Shown: piece after piece, positions 49,761-59,449 of the stretch
Layout of the letters: each line of letters opens with the position of its first letter
Position numbering within the stretch: the first letter of the stretch is position 1
DNA from: Tritrichomonas musculus
Lineage: Eukaryota; Parabasalia; Tritrichomonadida; Tritrichomonadidae
Length of the DNA: 64,000 nucleotides
Direction: 5' to 3'
Assembly (NCBI GenBank): GCA_039105265.1
Contig: JAPFFF010000031.1
Span: 310,001 to 374,000 of the forward strand
The notes under the pieces: model-generated
Told to the model about the DNA's origin: nothing
The model's database searches: none
The model's input: the letters and a program-made list of their open reading frames with translations, nothing else
Made by a program: the position numbers and the translations under genes

Positions 49761-49980
49761 ATTATTATTATGATATGACGATAAAAAAATAGTTTGAATC
49801 GAAAGTGTGTCAGTTTACATCAATAGCGTTGTCGTTGACGAACTTTGGTGTCGAACTACGTAAATGACTGATCAGAGGTGGGTCTTTCACCTAACATATC
49901 TACTGGAATCAGCAGCGGAACCAATCAATAACGAATTTGCTCGGATGCGATACCAATTTCAAAACAAAAGGGCGCCTTTT

Positions 49981-51433
49981 TTCAAATAATAGATAATTCA
50001 CCTTTATAACCGTTTCATTTCAATCTCTCAAAAATAGGTAAAATTTTTACCTTGTTGTAAAATATTTCGTGCCGATTTTATTATTCACCGATTCCTATGC
50101 CCTCATGAGTCAAATATTTAACTACTTATAAATAAAAAAGAAATATTCACATAAAAAGAAGTACCACTTTTTGAGAGAAAGAAGTACCACTTTCTCTTTT
50201 TTAAGCACAAAATTGCGAATAAAAGGTAGTTTTCATTCAAAATGAATTTTTTTTATTAATTGAATTAGATTATTTTTTTTTTTATTTTTTTATTTATTTT
50301 TTTATTAGAGTACGCCGAAATTGTGAATTGTTATTTGAAAAAAGTATCAATAATGAAAAAGCATAAGTTATTCCAAAGAAAATTAGTTTTTTATATTCAA
50401 ACTTGTTAAATAAAGAAAAATAAAACTGTATGAAATAACTCTTCCTTTTTGTTCAACGTGAGTTTTTCTAAATAATCAAAAAATTCGATAGGTAATTGTT
50501 TTTATTCAAAAAAAATTTTTTTCAGAAAAATTTGTTTTTCAAAAAAAACTATTTTTTTCAATAAATGTTTGTGATTTAGAAAAAATAGTTTTTCCAAGTT
50601 TTTTATATGAAATTCGATTTTATTTATTTAATTCAGTATTGAATGAAAAGTCAAATAATTTCAGCTTATAATGATCTTATTCTTATTCTTATTTACTTAA
50701 AATACCAAAGAATGTAATTTACAATAAATATTGTGTTTATTTTGAATATATTTATGATTGGTCATTAATTTTTTAAACATATCATTTTAATTTCGGAATG
50801 ATCAATATTCTGCTTTAACAAAATGATTTTTAAAAATATATATCAAATAAATTATAAACTTTATATAATTGAATTCATTGAATTATTCAAGAACGGGAAA
50901 TCTATTTTCTTTTTTTCCCCAATTTTTTTATCATATGCCACCTCAACTAACTAATATAACTTCCAACCTGTAATTTTTTGGCCTATTGTTCATAAAAATC
51001 ATTAATCTGTATTGGTTGGATTAATAGGAAAATTTATTTTTCTAAAGAAACAAAAATCGTTTGCCTCATTGAATTATTAAATTTGTAAAACTTATTTTTT
51101 TTAGAAAAATATTACTAACAAAATAAACTCAAATACTAAAAAAAGAAGAAACTTGATTTTTTAAAAAATATTTTTTATCGAAAATATCATGTTTTTTGTA
51201 ATTCTCCACTTTTTCTGAAAAAAAGTTAGTTATTGTAAAATATATGATAATATTCAAAAAACACCAATTTTTCAACAAAAACAAAGTTTTTATTTGGAAA
51301 TGTTATTAAAAATACAAAAAGAATAGTATACCGAAAATATGGCTCTTTTTTGACTTTGTTAATTTTTTCAAAAAAGAAAACGCTATTTAGGCGTACTCTA
51401 TTATTGTTATTAATTCAATTAGATTATTTTTTA
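49981..51433. other. Gene-free region with TA-flanked element
   Basis: No gene. Includes the element at 50306-51400 and a pair of 26-bp direct repeats outside it (50253-50278 and 51407-51432, one mismatch; core AATTAGATTATTTTTT). Confidence 0.45.
50306..51400. mobile_element. TA-flanked element with about 20-bp imperfect TIRs
   Basis: TAGAGTACGCCGAAATTGTG at 50306 is matched in reverse complement at 51381-51400 in 17 of 20 positions (first 11 perfect). Outer TA dinucleotides fit a TA target duplication. The 1.1-kb interior has no coding frame. Probably a non-autonomous Tc1/mariner-type element; ends less secure than those of the other elements. Confidence 0.45.
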
Positions 51434-51439
51434 ATCAGT

Positions 51440-53275
51440 CCTCAGCCAAGAAACAACTCAGCCAAGGAGCAACTCAGCCAAGGAGCAACTCAGCCAAGAT
51501 ACTACTCAGCCTAGGAGCAACTCAGCCAAGGAGCAACTCAGCCAAGAAACAACTCAGCCAAGAAACAACTTAGTCAAGGAGCAACTTAGCAAATGAACAA
51601 CTCAGCCAAGAAACAACTTACCCAAGGAGCAACTCAGCCCAGAAACAACTCAGCAAAGGAGCATCTCAGCAAAGGAACATCTCAGCCAAGGAGCAACTCA
51701 TCCAAGGAGCAACTTAGCCAAGGAACAACTTAGCAAAGGAACAACTTACCCAAGAAACAACTTAACCAAGGAGCAACTTAGCAAATGAACAACTCAGCCA
51801 AGAAACAACTCAGCCAAGATACTACTCACCCAAGGAGCAACTTAGCCAAGGAACAACTTAGCAAATGAACAACTTAGCAAATGAACAACTTAGCAAATGA
51901 ACAACTTAGCAAATGAACAACTCAGCCAAGAAACAACTCAGCAAAGGAACAACTCAGCAAAGGAACAACTCAGCCAAGGAGCAACTCATCAAAGGAGCAT
52001 CTCAGCAAAGGAGCAACTCATCCAAGGAGCAACTTAGCCAAGGAACAACTTAGCAAATGAACAACTAACCCAAGAAACAACTTAGCCAAGGAACAACTTA
52101 GCAAATGAACAACTTAGCAAATGAACAACTCAGCCAAGAAACAACTCAGCAAAGGAACAACTCAGCCAAGGAGCAACTCATCAAAGGAGCATCTCAGCAA
52201 AGGAGCAACTCATCCAAGGAGCAACTTAGCCAAGGAACAACTTAGCAAATGAACAACTTAGCAAATGAACAACTCAGCCAAGAAACAACTCAGCAAAGGA
52301 ACAACTCAGCCAAGGAGCAACTCATCAAAGGAGCATCTCAGCAAAGGAGCAACTCATCCAAGGAGCAACTTAGCCAAGGAGCAACTTAGCCAAGGAGCAA
52401 CTTAGCAAATGAACAACTCAGCCAAGAAACAACTTGCCCAAGGAGCAACTCAGCAAATGAACAACTCAGCCAAGATACTACTCACCCAAGGAGCAACTTA
52501 GCCAAGGAACAACTTAGCAAATGAACAACTTAGCAAAGGAACAACTCAGCCAAGGAGCAACTCATCAAAGGAGCATCTCAGCAAAGGAGCAACTCATCCA
52601 AGGAGCAACTTAGCCAAGGAACAACTTAGCAAATGAACAACTAACCCAAGAAACAACTTAGCCAAGGAACAACTTAGCAAATGAACAACTTAGCAAATGA
52701 ACAACTCAGCCAAGAAACAACTCAGCAAAGGAACAACTCAGCCAAGGAGCAACTCATCAAAGGAGCATCTCAGCAAAGGAGCAACTCATCCAAGGAGCAA
52801 CTTAGCCAAGGAACAACTTAGCAAATGAACAACTTAGCAAATGAACAACTCAGCCAAGAAACAACTCAGCAAAGGAACAACTCAGCCAAGGAGCAACTCA
52901 TCAAAGGAGCATCTCAGCAAAGGAGCAACTCATCCAAGGAGCAACTTAGCCAAGGAGCAACTTAGCCAAGGAGCAACTTAGCAAATGAACAACTCAGCCA
53001 AGAAACAACTTGCCCAAGGAGCAACTCAGCAAATGAACAACTCAGCCAAGATACTACTCACCCAAGGAGCAACTTAGCCAAGGAACAACTTAGCAAATGA
53101 ACAACTTAGCAAATGAACAACTCAGCCAAGAAACAACTTACCCAAGGAGCAACTCAGCCAAGAAACAACTCATCAAAGGAACAACTCAGCCAAGAAACAA
53201 CTCATCCAAGAAACAACTCAGCAAAGAATCAACTTAGCCAAGAATCAACTCAGCATAAAAGCAACTCATCACCGG
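51440..53275. repeat. 16-bp minisatellite array with 576-bp higher-order repeat
   Basis: About 115 tandem units of a 16-mer with consensus AACTCAGCCAAGGAGC and recurrent variants (…AGCAAATGAACAACTT, …AGCCAAGATACTACTC, …CATCAAAGGAGCATCT). Variants recur in the same order 576 bp apart (36 units): markers at 51995/52571, 52061/52637, 52187/52763, 52331/52907 and 52431/53007. So a large block was duplicated in tandem. Because 16 is not a multiple of three, reading frames rotate with the repeat. The short open frame at 53113-53295 is a consequence of this, not a gene. Confidence 0.9.
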
Positions 53276-53329
53276 AATGCTACATTTATTGGTGATGAAT
53301 AAGAAAGATTAGATAAGATAAAATGCTAC

Positions 53330-54106
53330 ACTTATCGGTTTTTTTAATAAAGAGAATTTTTTTAACTCAAATCTTTTTTTTTAATAATAATAATATTATT
53401 ATTAAACGGGAATAGATGAAATTGGATAAAAAAGAAGAGAATATGAGAGATTCAATAAGATAGAAGAGAATGAGAATAAGAAAGATTGAATAAGATAAAA
53501 GAGAATAAGAAAGATTAAATGAGATAGAAGAGAATAAGAAAGATCAAATGAGATAGAAGAGAATATGAGAGATTCGATAAGTTAGAGGAGAATGAGAATA
53601 AGAAAGATTGAATAAGATAAAAGAGAATAAGAAAGATTAGATGAAATAGGAGAGAATAGGTGATATTGGATGAGAAAGATTAAATGAGAGAGAAGGGAAT
53701 AAGTGAGATTAGATAAGATAAATGAGAATAAGAAAGATTGGATGAAATAGAAGAGAATGGATATGAAAGATTAGGATAAGAGAGATTGGGTGAGATGAAA
53801 AAGAAATAGAGAAATTAGATAAGAAAAATGAGAATAAGTTAAATTAGATGATATAGAAGAGAATAGAAAAGACTAATTGAAAAAGATAAGAATAAGAAAT
53901 ATTAAATTATAAAGATGAAAATAAAGAAGAATAAATGAGAATTGATTGGATTGAATGAGAAAGATGAGAATGAAAAGATTAGATGAAAAAGATGATAATA
54001 CAGGAGATGCGATGGAATAAATGAGACTGAAGGGAATAGATAAGATTTAATGAGAATAATAAGATTGGAAGAGATAGATGAGAATATATAAGATTAAATG
54101 AAAAAA
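53330..54106. repeat. Purine-rich degenerate tandem array (left part)
   Basis: Loose repeats of about 25-35 bp built from GAGAATAAGAAAGATT, AGATGAAATAGAAG and related words. The plus strand is nearly all A and G with spaced single T. The same kind of sequence resumes at 55302 beyond the element at 54107-55293. No gene. Confidence 0.7.
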
Positions 54107-55293
54107 AGAGGCATTCATGTTAAGTGACTTAACGTCTTTTTGAATTTTTCTAATATAATTATTTCCATCAATATTAATTTATATGCATTCAAATCAATAA
54201 TTTTTAATTAGCTGCTCGATATAATCATTTTAAGAATGTCTTACACTGTTTATTTTATAAAAATTTTAATCTGATATATCTTTAATATTTCATTCAATCT
54301 TTATGATTTTTGAAAATTCCAAATATATTTACATTAATACACATAAGATTAATTAAATTATTAGATTTTTCAAATTAAATTAGATTTATAAACAGAAATA
54401 AAAAGAAATTAAAATTTTTTTCATATATAAACTTATCATATCTTTTTTTTCAGCCTAGAATTTTATATAATACTTTTCCATATGATATTTTATTATATGT
54501 ATTAATGTATATGTTGGTGCTTAAGATATTTATACGCTTAATTTTGAGAAAAAATGGTTTTTATTTTAATGGCTTATTTTAATGGTGTAAAATGTCATAT
54601 AAAGAGTTTAAAAATATGTATTTCAAGAAATAAGAAAGTATTCAAGTATATATATCACTAAACATATTTATTGTATTTTGAATATTATTGTATTTTATTT
54701 TTTATTGTAAAAATAAAATGATTAATCAAGATATTTTAATTAATTAATTTAAAATATATTAATTCAAAATTTATTTTATTTCATTCAATATATAAACTAA
54801 CCAAGTATTCAAAAAAATGATCGCCATTTCAATAATAAATCTTTATTCAAATTATAATTATGAATTTATCTTAATATTCAATAAAATAAACCATATTATA
54901 TATATATAAATCTAATATAAAACATTACATAAAAAATAAATAAGACAATATAAATAAAATATATTAAAATATTATATAAATAAATCATCAGCAACAAAAA
55001 ATTAAATTATTTCAATTTTAAAATATTCCTTTGAAATATTACTCCATTTTCATTGAAATATTTTCTTTCAAAAGAAACAACTTTTGTTAATGATATTCAA
55101 AATTGAGAATTTAATTTCTCTAACAAAAGTTCTCCATAGCCATTTAGTCATAGAAATATTATTTATATTAATATCTCGAAATCAAACGTATAAAACATTA
55201 TATACTTTCTATCATAGCATAAATATAAAATATTAAAAATAATATTTAATTATCTATCTAATTTCTAGGCTAGATCTCTTCATGAATACCTCT
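54107..55293. mobile_element. MULE-like element inserted in the purine-rich array
   Basis: The left end AGAGGCATTCATG is matched in reverse complement by the right end AGAGGTATTCATG (12 of 13). An 8-bp direct repeat TGAAAAAA flanks it (54099-54106, 55294-55301), and the purine-rich array continues on both sides, which supports the boundaries. TTAAGTGACTTAACG after the left end matches the element at 44231-45018. The 1187-bp interior is A/T rich and non-coding. The short A-rich duplication is weak evidence by itself. Confidence 0.55.
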
Positions 55294-55301
55294 TGAAAAA
55301 A

Positions 55302-55390
55302 TAAGAACAAGAGAATAAATGATATTGAATGAGAAAGAGGAGATTAGATAAAGTTTGACAAGAATAAATGAGGATAAACTTTTCGAAGAG
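55302..55390. repeat. Purine-rich degenerate array (right part)
   Basis: AAGAACAAGAGAATAAATGA and following sequence continue the purine-rich array broken off at 54106. Confidence 0.55.
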
Positions 55391-55471
55391 TTTAGATGAA
55401 AAGAATTTTCTTTATTAAAAAAATTTTTTTGATTTGGAAAATAGAAAAAATTAATTTTTTAAAGTAAAAGA

Positions 55472-55498
55472 CACTTTTTGAGCGAAGCTCAAAAAGTG
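55472..55498. other. Perfect hairpin, 12-bp stem, GAA loop
   Basis: CACTTTTTGAGC and GCTCAAAAAGTG are separated by GAA. Stability is high for this A/T-rich setting. It lies about 430 bp upstream of the kinase gene. Role unknown. Confidence 0.6.
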
Positions 55499-55659
55499 GC
55501 GTTCTAGTTAAATAATAAATATTGATATAATTGATGAGGCAATTTTTTTACGATAATCGATGTTATATTTAAATTAATAGGTTGAATAAAAAATATTTTA
55601 TTGTTTTTTATTGTATGAATTCAACAGATTAATCAGGAAAATGAAATTAAAAATAGTTA

Positions 55660-55700
55660 CGTTATAAATGACCGTTAAATCACTTAAGGTGAATACCTCT
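55660..55700. mobile_element. Solitary MULE-like terminal repeat
   Basis: Read on the minus strand from 55700, AGAGGTATTCACCTTAAGTG followed by ATTTAACGG matches the terminal repeats of the elements at 44231 and 54107. No partner end or target duplication was found, so it is a relic end. Confidence 0.5.
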
Positions 55701-55934
55701 TCATAAAATAACAGAAATATTTTAAGATAACTCTTTTTTATTATTCAAAAAACAACAAGTAGACGCCACCATTAAAATTCAATGAAAATCACCAATACTA
55801 ACCGTAAAATAATTATTGATAATTGATCTTTATCGATTACTTTTTCAAAAAGCGAAAAATTTAGGCGAACAAAAAGTGAATTTCAATAAAAAACACCAAG
55901 ATAAAAAAAATTTTCAAATAGCAAATTTTTCGGA

Positions 55935-57176
55935 ATGACCCAGCCCAAGAACAGGATTCCAAAACAATATCGCCAATACCTGTTCAGCGAAGTATTAGGG
56001 TCGGGATCTTTCTCAACCGTTTGCAAAGTTCTAAACCTTTCAAATCAAGTAACCTACGCCTGTAAAGTATTTCCTCGATCAAATTTAACAGACCCTGGTG
56101 ATCAGAATCGCTTTCAACGAGAGATAAATTCAATGGCTTTCATTCGGCATGAGAATATTATTGCTTTACACGATTTTTTTTGGGACGATAAAAACTTTTA
56201 TTTAATAATGGATTTGTGTTCTGGTGGAGAACTTTTTGAATATATGATCGAACATGGAAAATTTGATGAGCCAACAGCGGCCTTAATTTTCCGCCAATTC
56301 GCTTCTGCCGTTGCTTATTGCCATTCTTTTGGTGTATGTCATCGTGACTTAAAACCTGAAAACATACTTTTTGACGTTTTTCCGCGGGTTAAGGTTAGTG
56401 ATTTTGGCCTCTGCGGATATTTGACAAATGAAATAATGTCTCAAACTTTTTGTGGAAGTCCATGCTATTGTAGTCCTGAATGTTTATGTCGCGTTCGATA
56501 TGATGGCCGGCTTGCTGATGTTTGGAGTTTAGGTGTTATACTTTTTTCAATGGTTACTGGAGAAAATCCTTGGAATATATCTAATACATCAATAATGTTA
56601 CATCAAATACTAAAAGGCGCTTATAAAACACCAACTGGTGTAAGTGAGGAATGCCAAAATCTTTTAAGCAATATGCTGAAGGTAAACCCAAGAGATCGAT
56701 ATACAATGGAGCAGGTTCTTCAGCATCCATGGATAAAAATAGGCGACCAAAGCCAATATGCCGCAATGGAACATCCACCTCCATCGCTTAAAAGCATGAA
56801 CGAGTCTTCACAGTTGCAACCAATTCCATTATCTATTATTTCTCAAGTTTCAGAAAAACAGTCTCAATTGTCAGATCAAGGCATTTTTTCACCTTTTGAA
56901 GATGAGACAAAAGGAAAAAATGAAATCCCTAAGTTACCTCTACCTAAGCTTTGCCTTAAAAATGGTATTTTAGGTCAAGTGGTTACAGAAAAAGTCGATC
57001 AACAGAGTTATCCGGAAGTAAATACGCCAAATGGATCTTTGTTTCAGTCTAGACATAGATCTTCGGCTGTTTTAAATGCTAAGCATAACGCAGTTCGCCT
57101 ACTTATGCCATCATCAATGTCCACTTTACAAAAGAGAGTTAAGCCAAAAAAAGCTATTATTCAGACATTTTTGTGA
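55935..57176 (+). CDS. CAMK-like Ser/Thr protein kinase
   Basis: 413 residues with a complete kinase domain at about 15-268: LGSGSFSTV loop, YACKVF lysine, HRDLKPEN (about 136-143), DFGL (about 156-159), GSPCYCSPE activation segment (about 174-182), DVWSLGVILF, and HPWI at the end. The HRDLKPEN, DFGLCG and GSPxYxSPE pattern places it among CAMK/CAMKL (SNF1/AMPK-like) kinases. The C-terminal 145 residues are Ser/Pro-rich without a recognised domain, although the basic end (LQKRVKPKKAIIQTFL) could be a small KA1-like or docking tail. Targets unknown. Confidence 0.9.
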   Translation: MTQPKNRIPKQYRQYLFSEVLGSGSFSTVCKVLNLSNQVTYACKVFPRSNLTDPGDQNRFQREINSMAFIRHENIIALHDFFWDDKNFYLIMDLCSGGELFEYMIEHGKFDEPTAALIFRQFASAVAYCHSFGVCHRDLKPENILFDVFPRVKVSDFGLCGYLTNEIMSQTFCGSPCYCSPECLCRVRYDGRLADVWSLGVILFSMVTGENPWNISNTSIMLHQILKGAYKTPTGVSEECQNLLSNMLKVNPRDRYTMEQVLQHPWIKIGDQSQYAAMEHPPPSLKSMNESSQLQPIPLSIISQVSEKQSQLSDQGIFSPFEDETKGKNEIPKLPLPKLCLKNGILGQVVTEKVDQQSYPEVNTPNGSLFQSRHRSSAVLNAKHNAVRLLMPSSMSTLQKRVKPKKAIIQTFL

Positions 57177-59449
57177 ATTGTTTATATTTTGTATTTAAAT
57201 ATTTGTTATGATTAAAGGTTGTTTTATTTGTTTGAAGTTCTTTTCCATTATTACCAAATGATTATACAATATCTTTTTAAATGAAGATGCAGAGTTTTTT
57301 TTTTTGAATCTTTTTTTATCACATAAAAAAAAAATATTTCCTAACCCAAAGGTATAGAATTGAACTTTTTCAATAAGTTTTATGAAAATCTAAAACATTG
57401 GTATCTTTATTAATATCCTATAAATAAAAATAATAATAATTTCATAATTATATTTAATTCATATTATAAATATTAATTTTTATAAATAAGCATTTTTATC
57501 ATTAAGCAAAGAGTTTACATTATAACTCAAAACTGGCCCAAGCGTTTGTTTCCTTCGAAATATATAATAAGTTTTATCTAATAATTAATCAAATTAGCTG
57601 GTTTGTAAAAGAATCGGATCACACAATTTTTTTTTTCTACTTTAATTCCATTTTTATTATTTAGTTTTTATTGAAAAAGTGTATAAGGAAAAACCGTTAT
57701 TATTTTTGTTTTAAAATAAAATTGAATTAAAAATCAGAAGTCAGAAATCGAAAAATAAACTTAACAAATTTCAAATAAACCATTTTTTTTAAAAATACAT
57801 ATATCTTTAAATTTCATGATTATAATATTAATTAAATCATAAATATAATTTAAATATATAATACAGATTAATTTAAATATATAAACATAATAATTCTTTG
57901 GCAAAATTTTGGTTTCTACACAATGGGTGGGACACTCTTTTTTTGACTTCAAAAAGTTTCAATATCTCTTCGAATTTTAGGTTTTATTTGGTGATTTTAA
58001 TAAATTTTCTAATCCATTTGATAATCTTTAAAATGGTCATTGAAGCAAACCAAAAAACTTAATATTCATCGAGTTTTTTTGACTTCACAAACCAATAGAT
58101 CTCTCTTCGTCAGAGATATCCTTCAAAACTACTAATACTATTTGATTTTATACATATACATTATCTATTATAAAACATGAATATTTATAATTACTTTGTA
58201 GTTAGTCCAGAAAAGTTAATATAATAATTATTTTGAAGTTTTTTCGATACATGATCCTTTCTAACTTTTTATTTTGTAATATTCGATTTCTTCTTTCAAT
58301 GCTCAATAAAATGATATATTTTGTTTGAACATAACATCAAAGATAAAGTTTAGTTTGAAAAATGAATTCAAAAAGTTGAATTAATAAACGGAATGATTCA
58401 ATTTTCGGCGGTTAGAGAAATAATTATAAACGATCAAACTCAATATTTTATTTTAAAATATATCATATGAATAGGGAATATTTATTTTTAATAAGGTTCT
58501 GCCATTTATAAAATCTAAAAATTCAAAATGACCATTTTTTACCCAAATTATTTTTTAAGGTACAAATCCAGTACGTTTAAAATTGATAAAAAAATCGTTA
58601 AAAAATTGAGATAATTCCCCTATCAGAAAAAGTTTAGAATTTCTGAGTAAATTTCGATGATTCTGAGGTTTACATTTGACACTTTATCGTAAAAATAATT
58701 GAAAAAAAATATTTTATGTTTTTTTATATCACATATCATTTCAATTTGCTGTTATTTAACGTACTTGATTTATACCTTAATGAAAATAAAATGCGATTAT
58801 CTAATTTAACTTTGATGATTTGTATTTTTTAAATAGTAAATTATATATATCTATTAAAAATCTATCTAAATATAAAATAACAGGAAAAAGTCTTGGATGG
58901 CCTACACATCACCTTTTAAAATCATTCATTTAAGGGACCACTATCATATTTTTTTGTAAACATTTCAATATTGAGAAAACTCATAGAAAAGAAAATTCAA
59001 TAGTTGTTATCTCGGAAAAAGTTTAAAACTTTAAAATTTCACCATTCCGATCATTTTTGTAAAATTTTTATTCCTTTCAACTTTTAAATTTTTATTGAAA
59101 AAAGGGAATAGGCTTAAAAGAAGAATAGAAATAAATGATATGTAATTTATATAATTTATATATACCAAAATATAGCAAAAATACTCAAGAAATAATTTTT
59201 TTTAAGTCAATTAATTTTGTGATAACTCATAGAATTTTTAACATTGAATTTGATAGTGGTCCCTTAAAATTCAGAATCAAATCAATATATAAATGGTTTT
59301 TTATTTTATTCCAAAAACATATTTTTTTTTAATATTAATGATGTGAATTATTATATATTATTACAATTCAGAAATAAAAAAAAAAAAAACTTCGTTTTTT
59401 CAGAAATAAAATTGTAACAACGACCGTTTAGTAGAAAAAATCGCAATAG
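57177..59449. other. Intergenic, A+T rich
   Basis: 2.3 kb without a supportable gene. It contains the inverted-repeat element at 58931-59266 and two related stretches with TTTTTTTGACTTCA and TCTCTTCG (about 57938 and 58073). A GGGTGGGACACTC motif (57925-57937) recalls a Tc1-like end, but no partner was found. Confidence 0.5.
58931..59266. mobile_element. Small TA-flanked MITE, 336 bp
   Basis: TAAGGGACCACTATCA (58931-58946) is perfectly inverted at 59251-59266. Both ends finish in TA, consistent with a TA target duplication. The start AGGGACCACTATCA is of Tc1/mariner style. The interior is non-coding; the 65-codon frame at 59135-59332 crosses the right end and is rejected. Confidence 0.55.

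Larger units (their letters stand above)
45620..49980 (-). mobile_element. Maverick/Polinton-like fossil fragment
   Basis: Base composition and word use change here: homopolymer runs vanish and TCGA/GATC-rich words appear, unlike the flanking host genes. Four frames lie on the same strand in close order (45975-46559, 47810-48004, 48015-49358, 49386-49760). The second resembles, from memory, the start of trichomonad Maverick integrases. No polymerase, ATPase, protease or long terminal repeats are visible, so this is a partial copy. It looks broken, with a few breaks and one later insertion (46885-47718). Long open frames suggest a fairly young fossil. Boundaries are approximate, set by the composition shift. 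Confidence 0.5.

Noticed and set aside
51440-53275. CRISPR-like array
   Set aside because: Units are contiguous variants of one 16-mer with no spacer/repeat alternation, in a eukaryotic genome.
53113-53295. 60-codon frame at the end of the minisatellite
   Set aside because: Generated by the 16-bp repeat, which lacks stops in this stretch.
57925-57937. GGGTGGGACACTC as a Tc1-type element end
   Set aside because: No matching inverted partner was found within the window.
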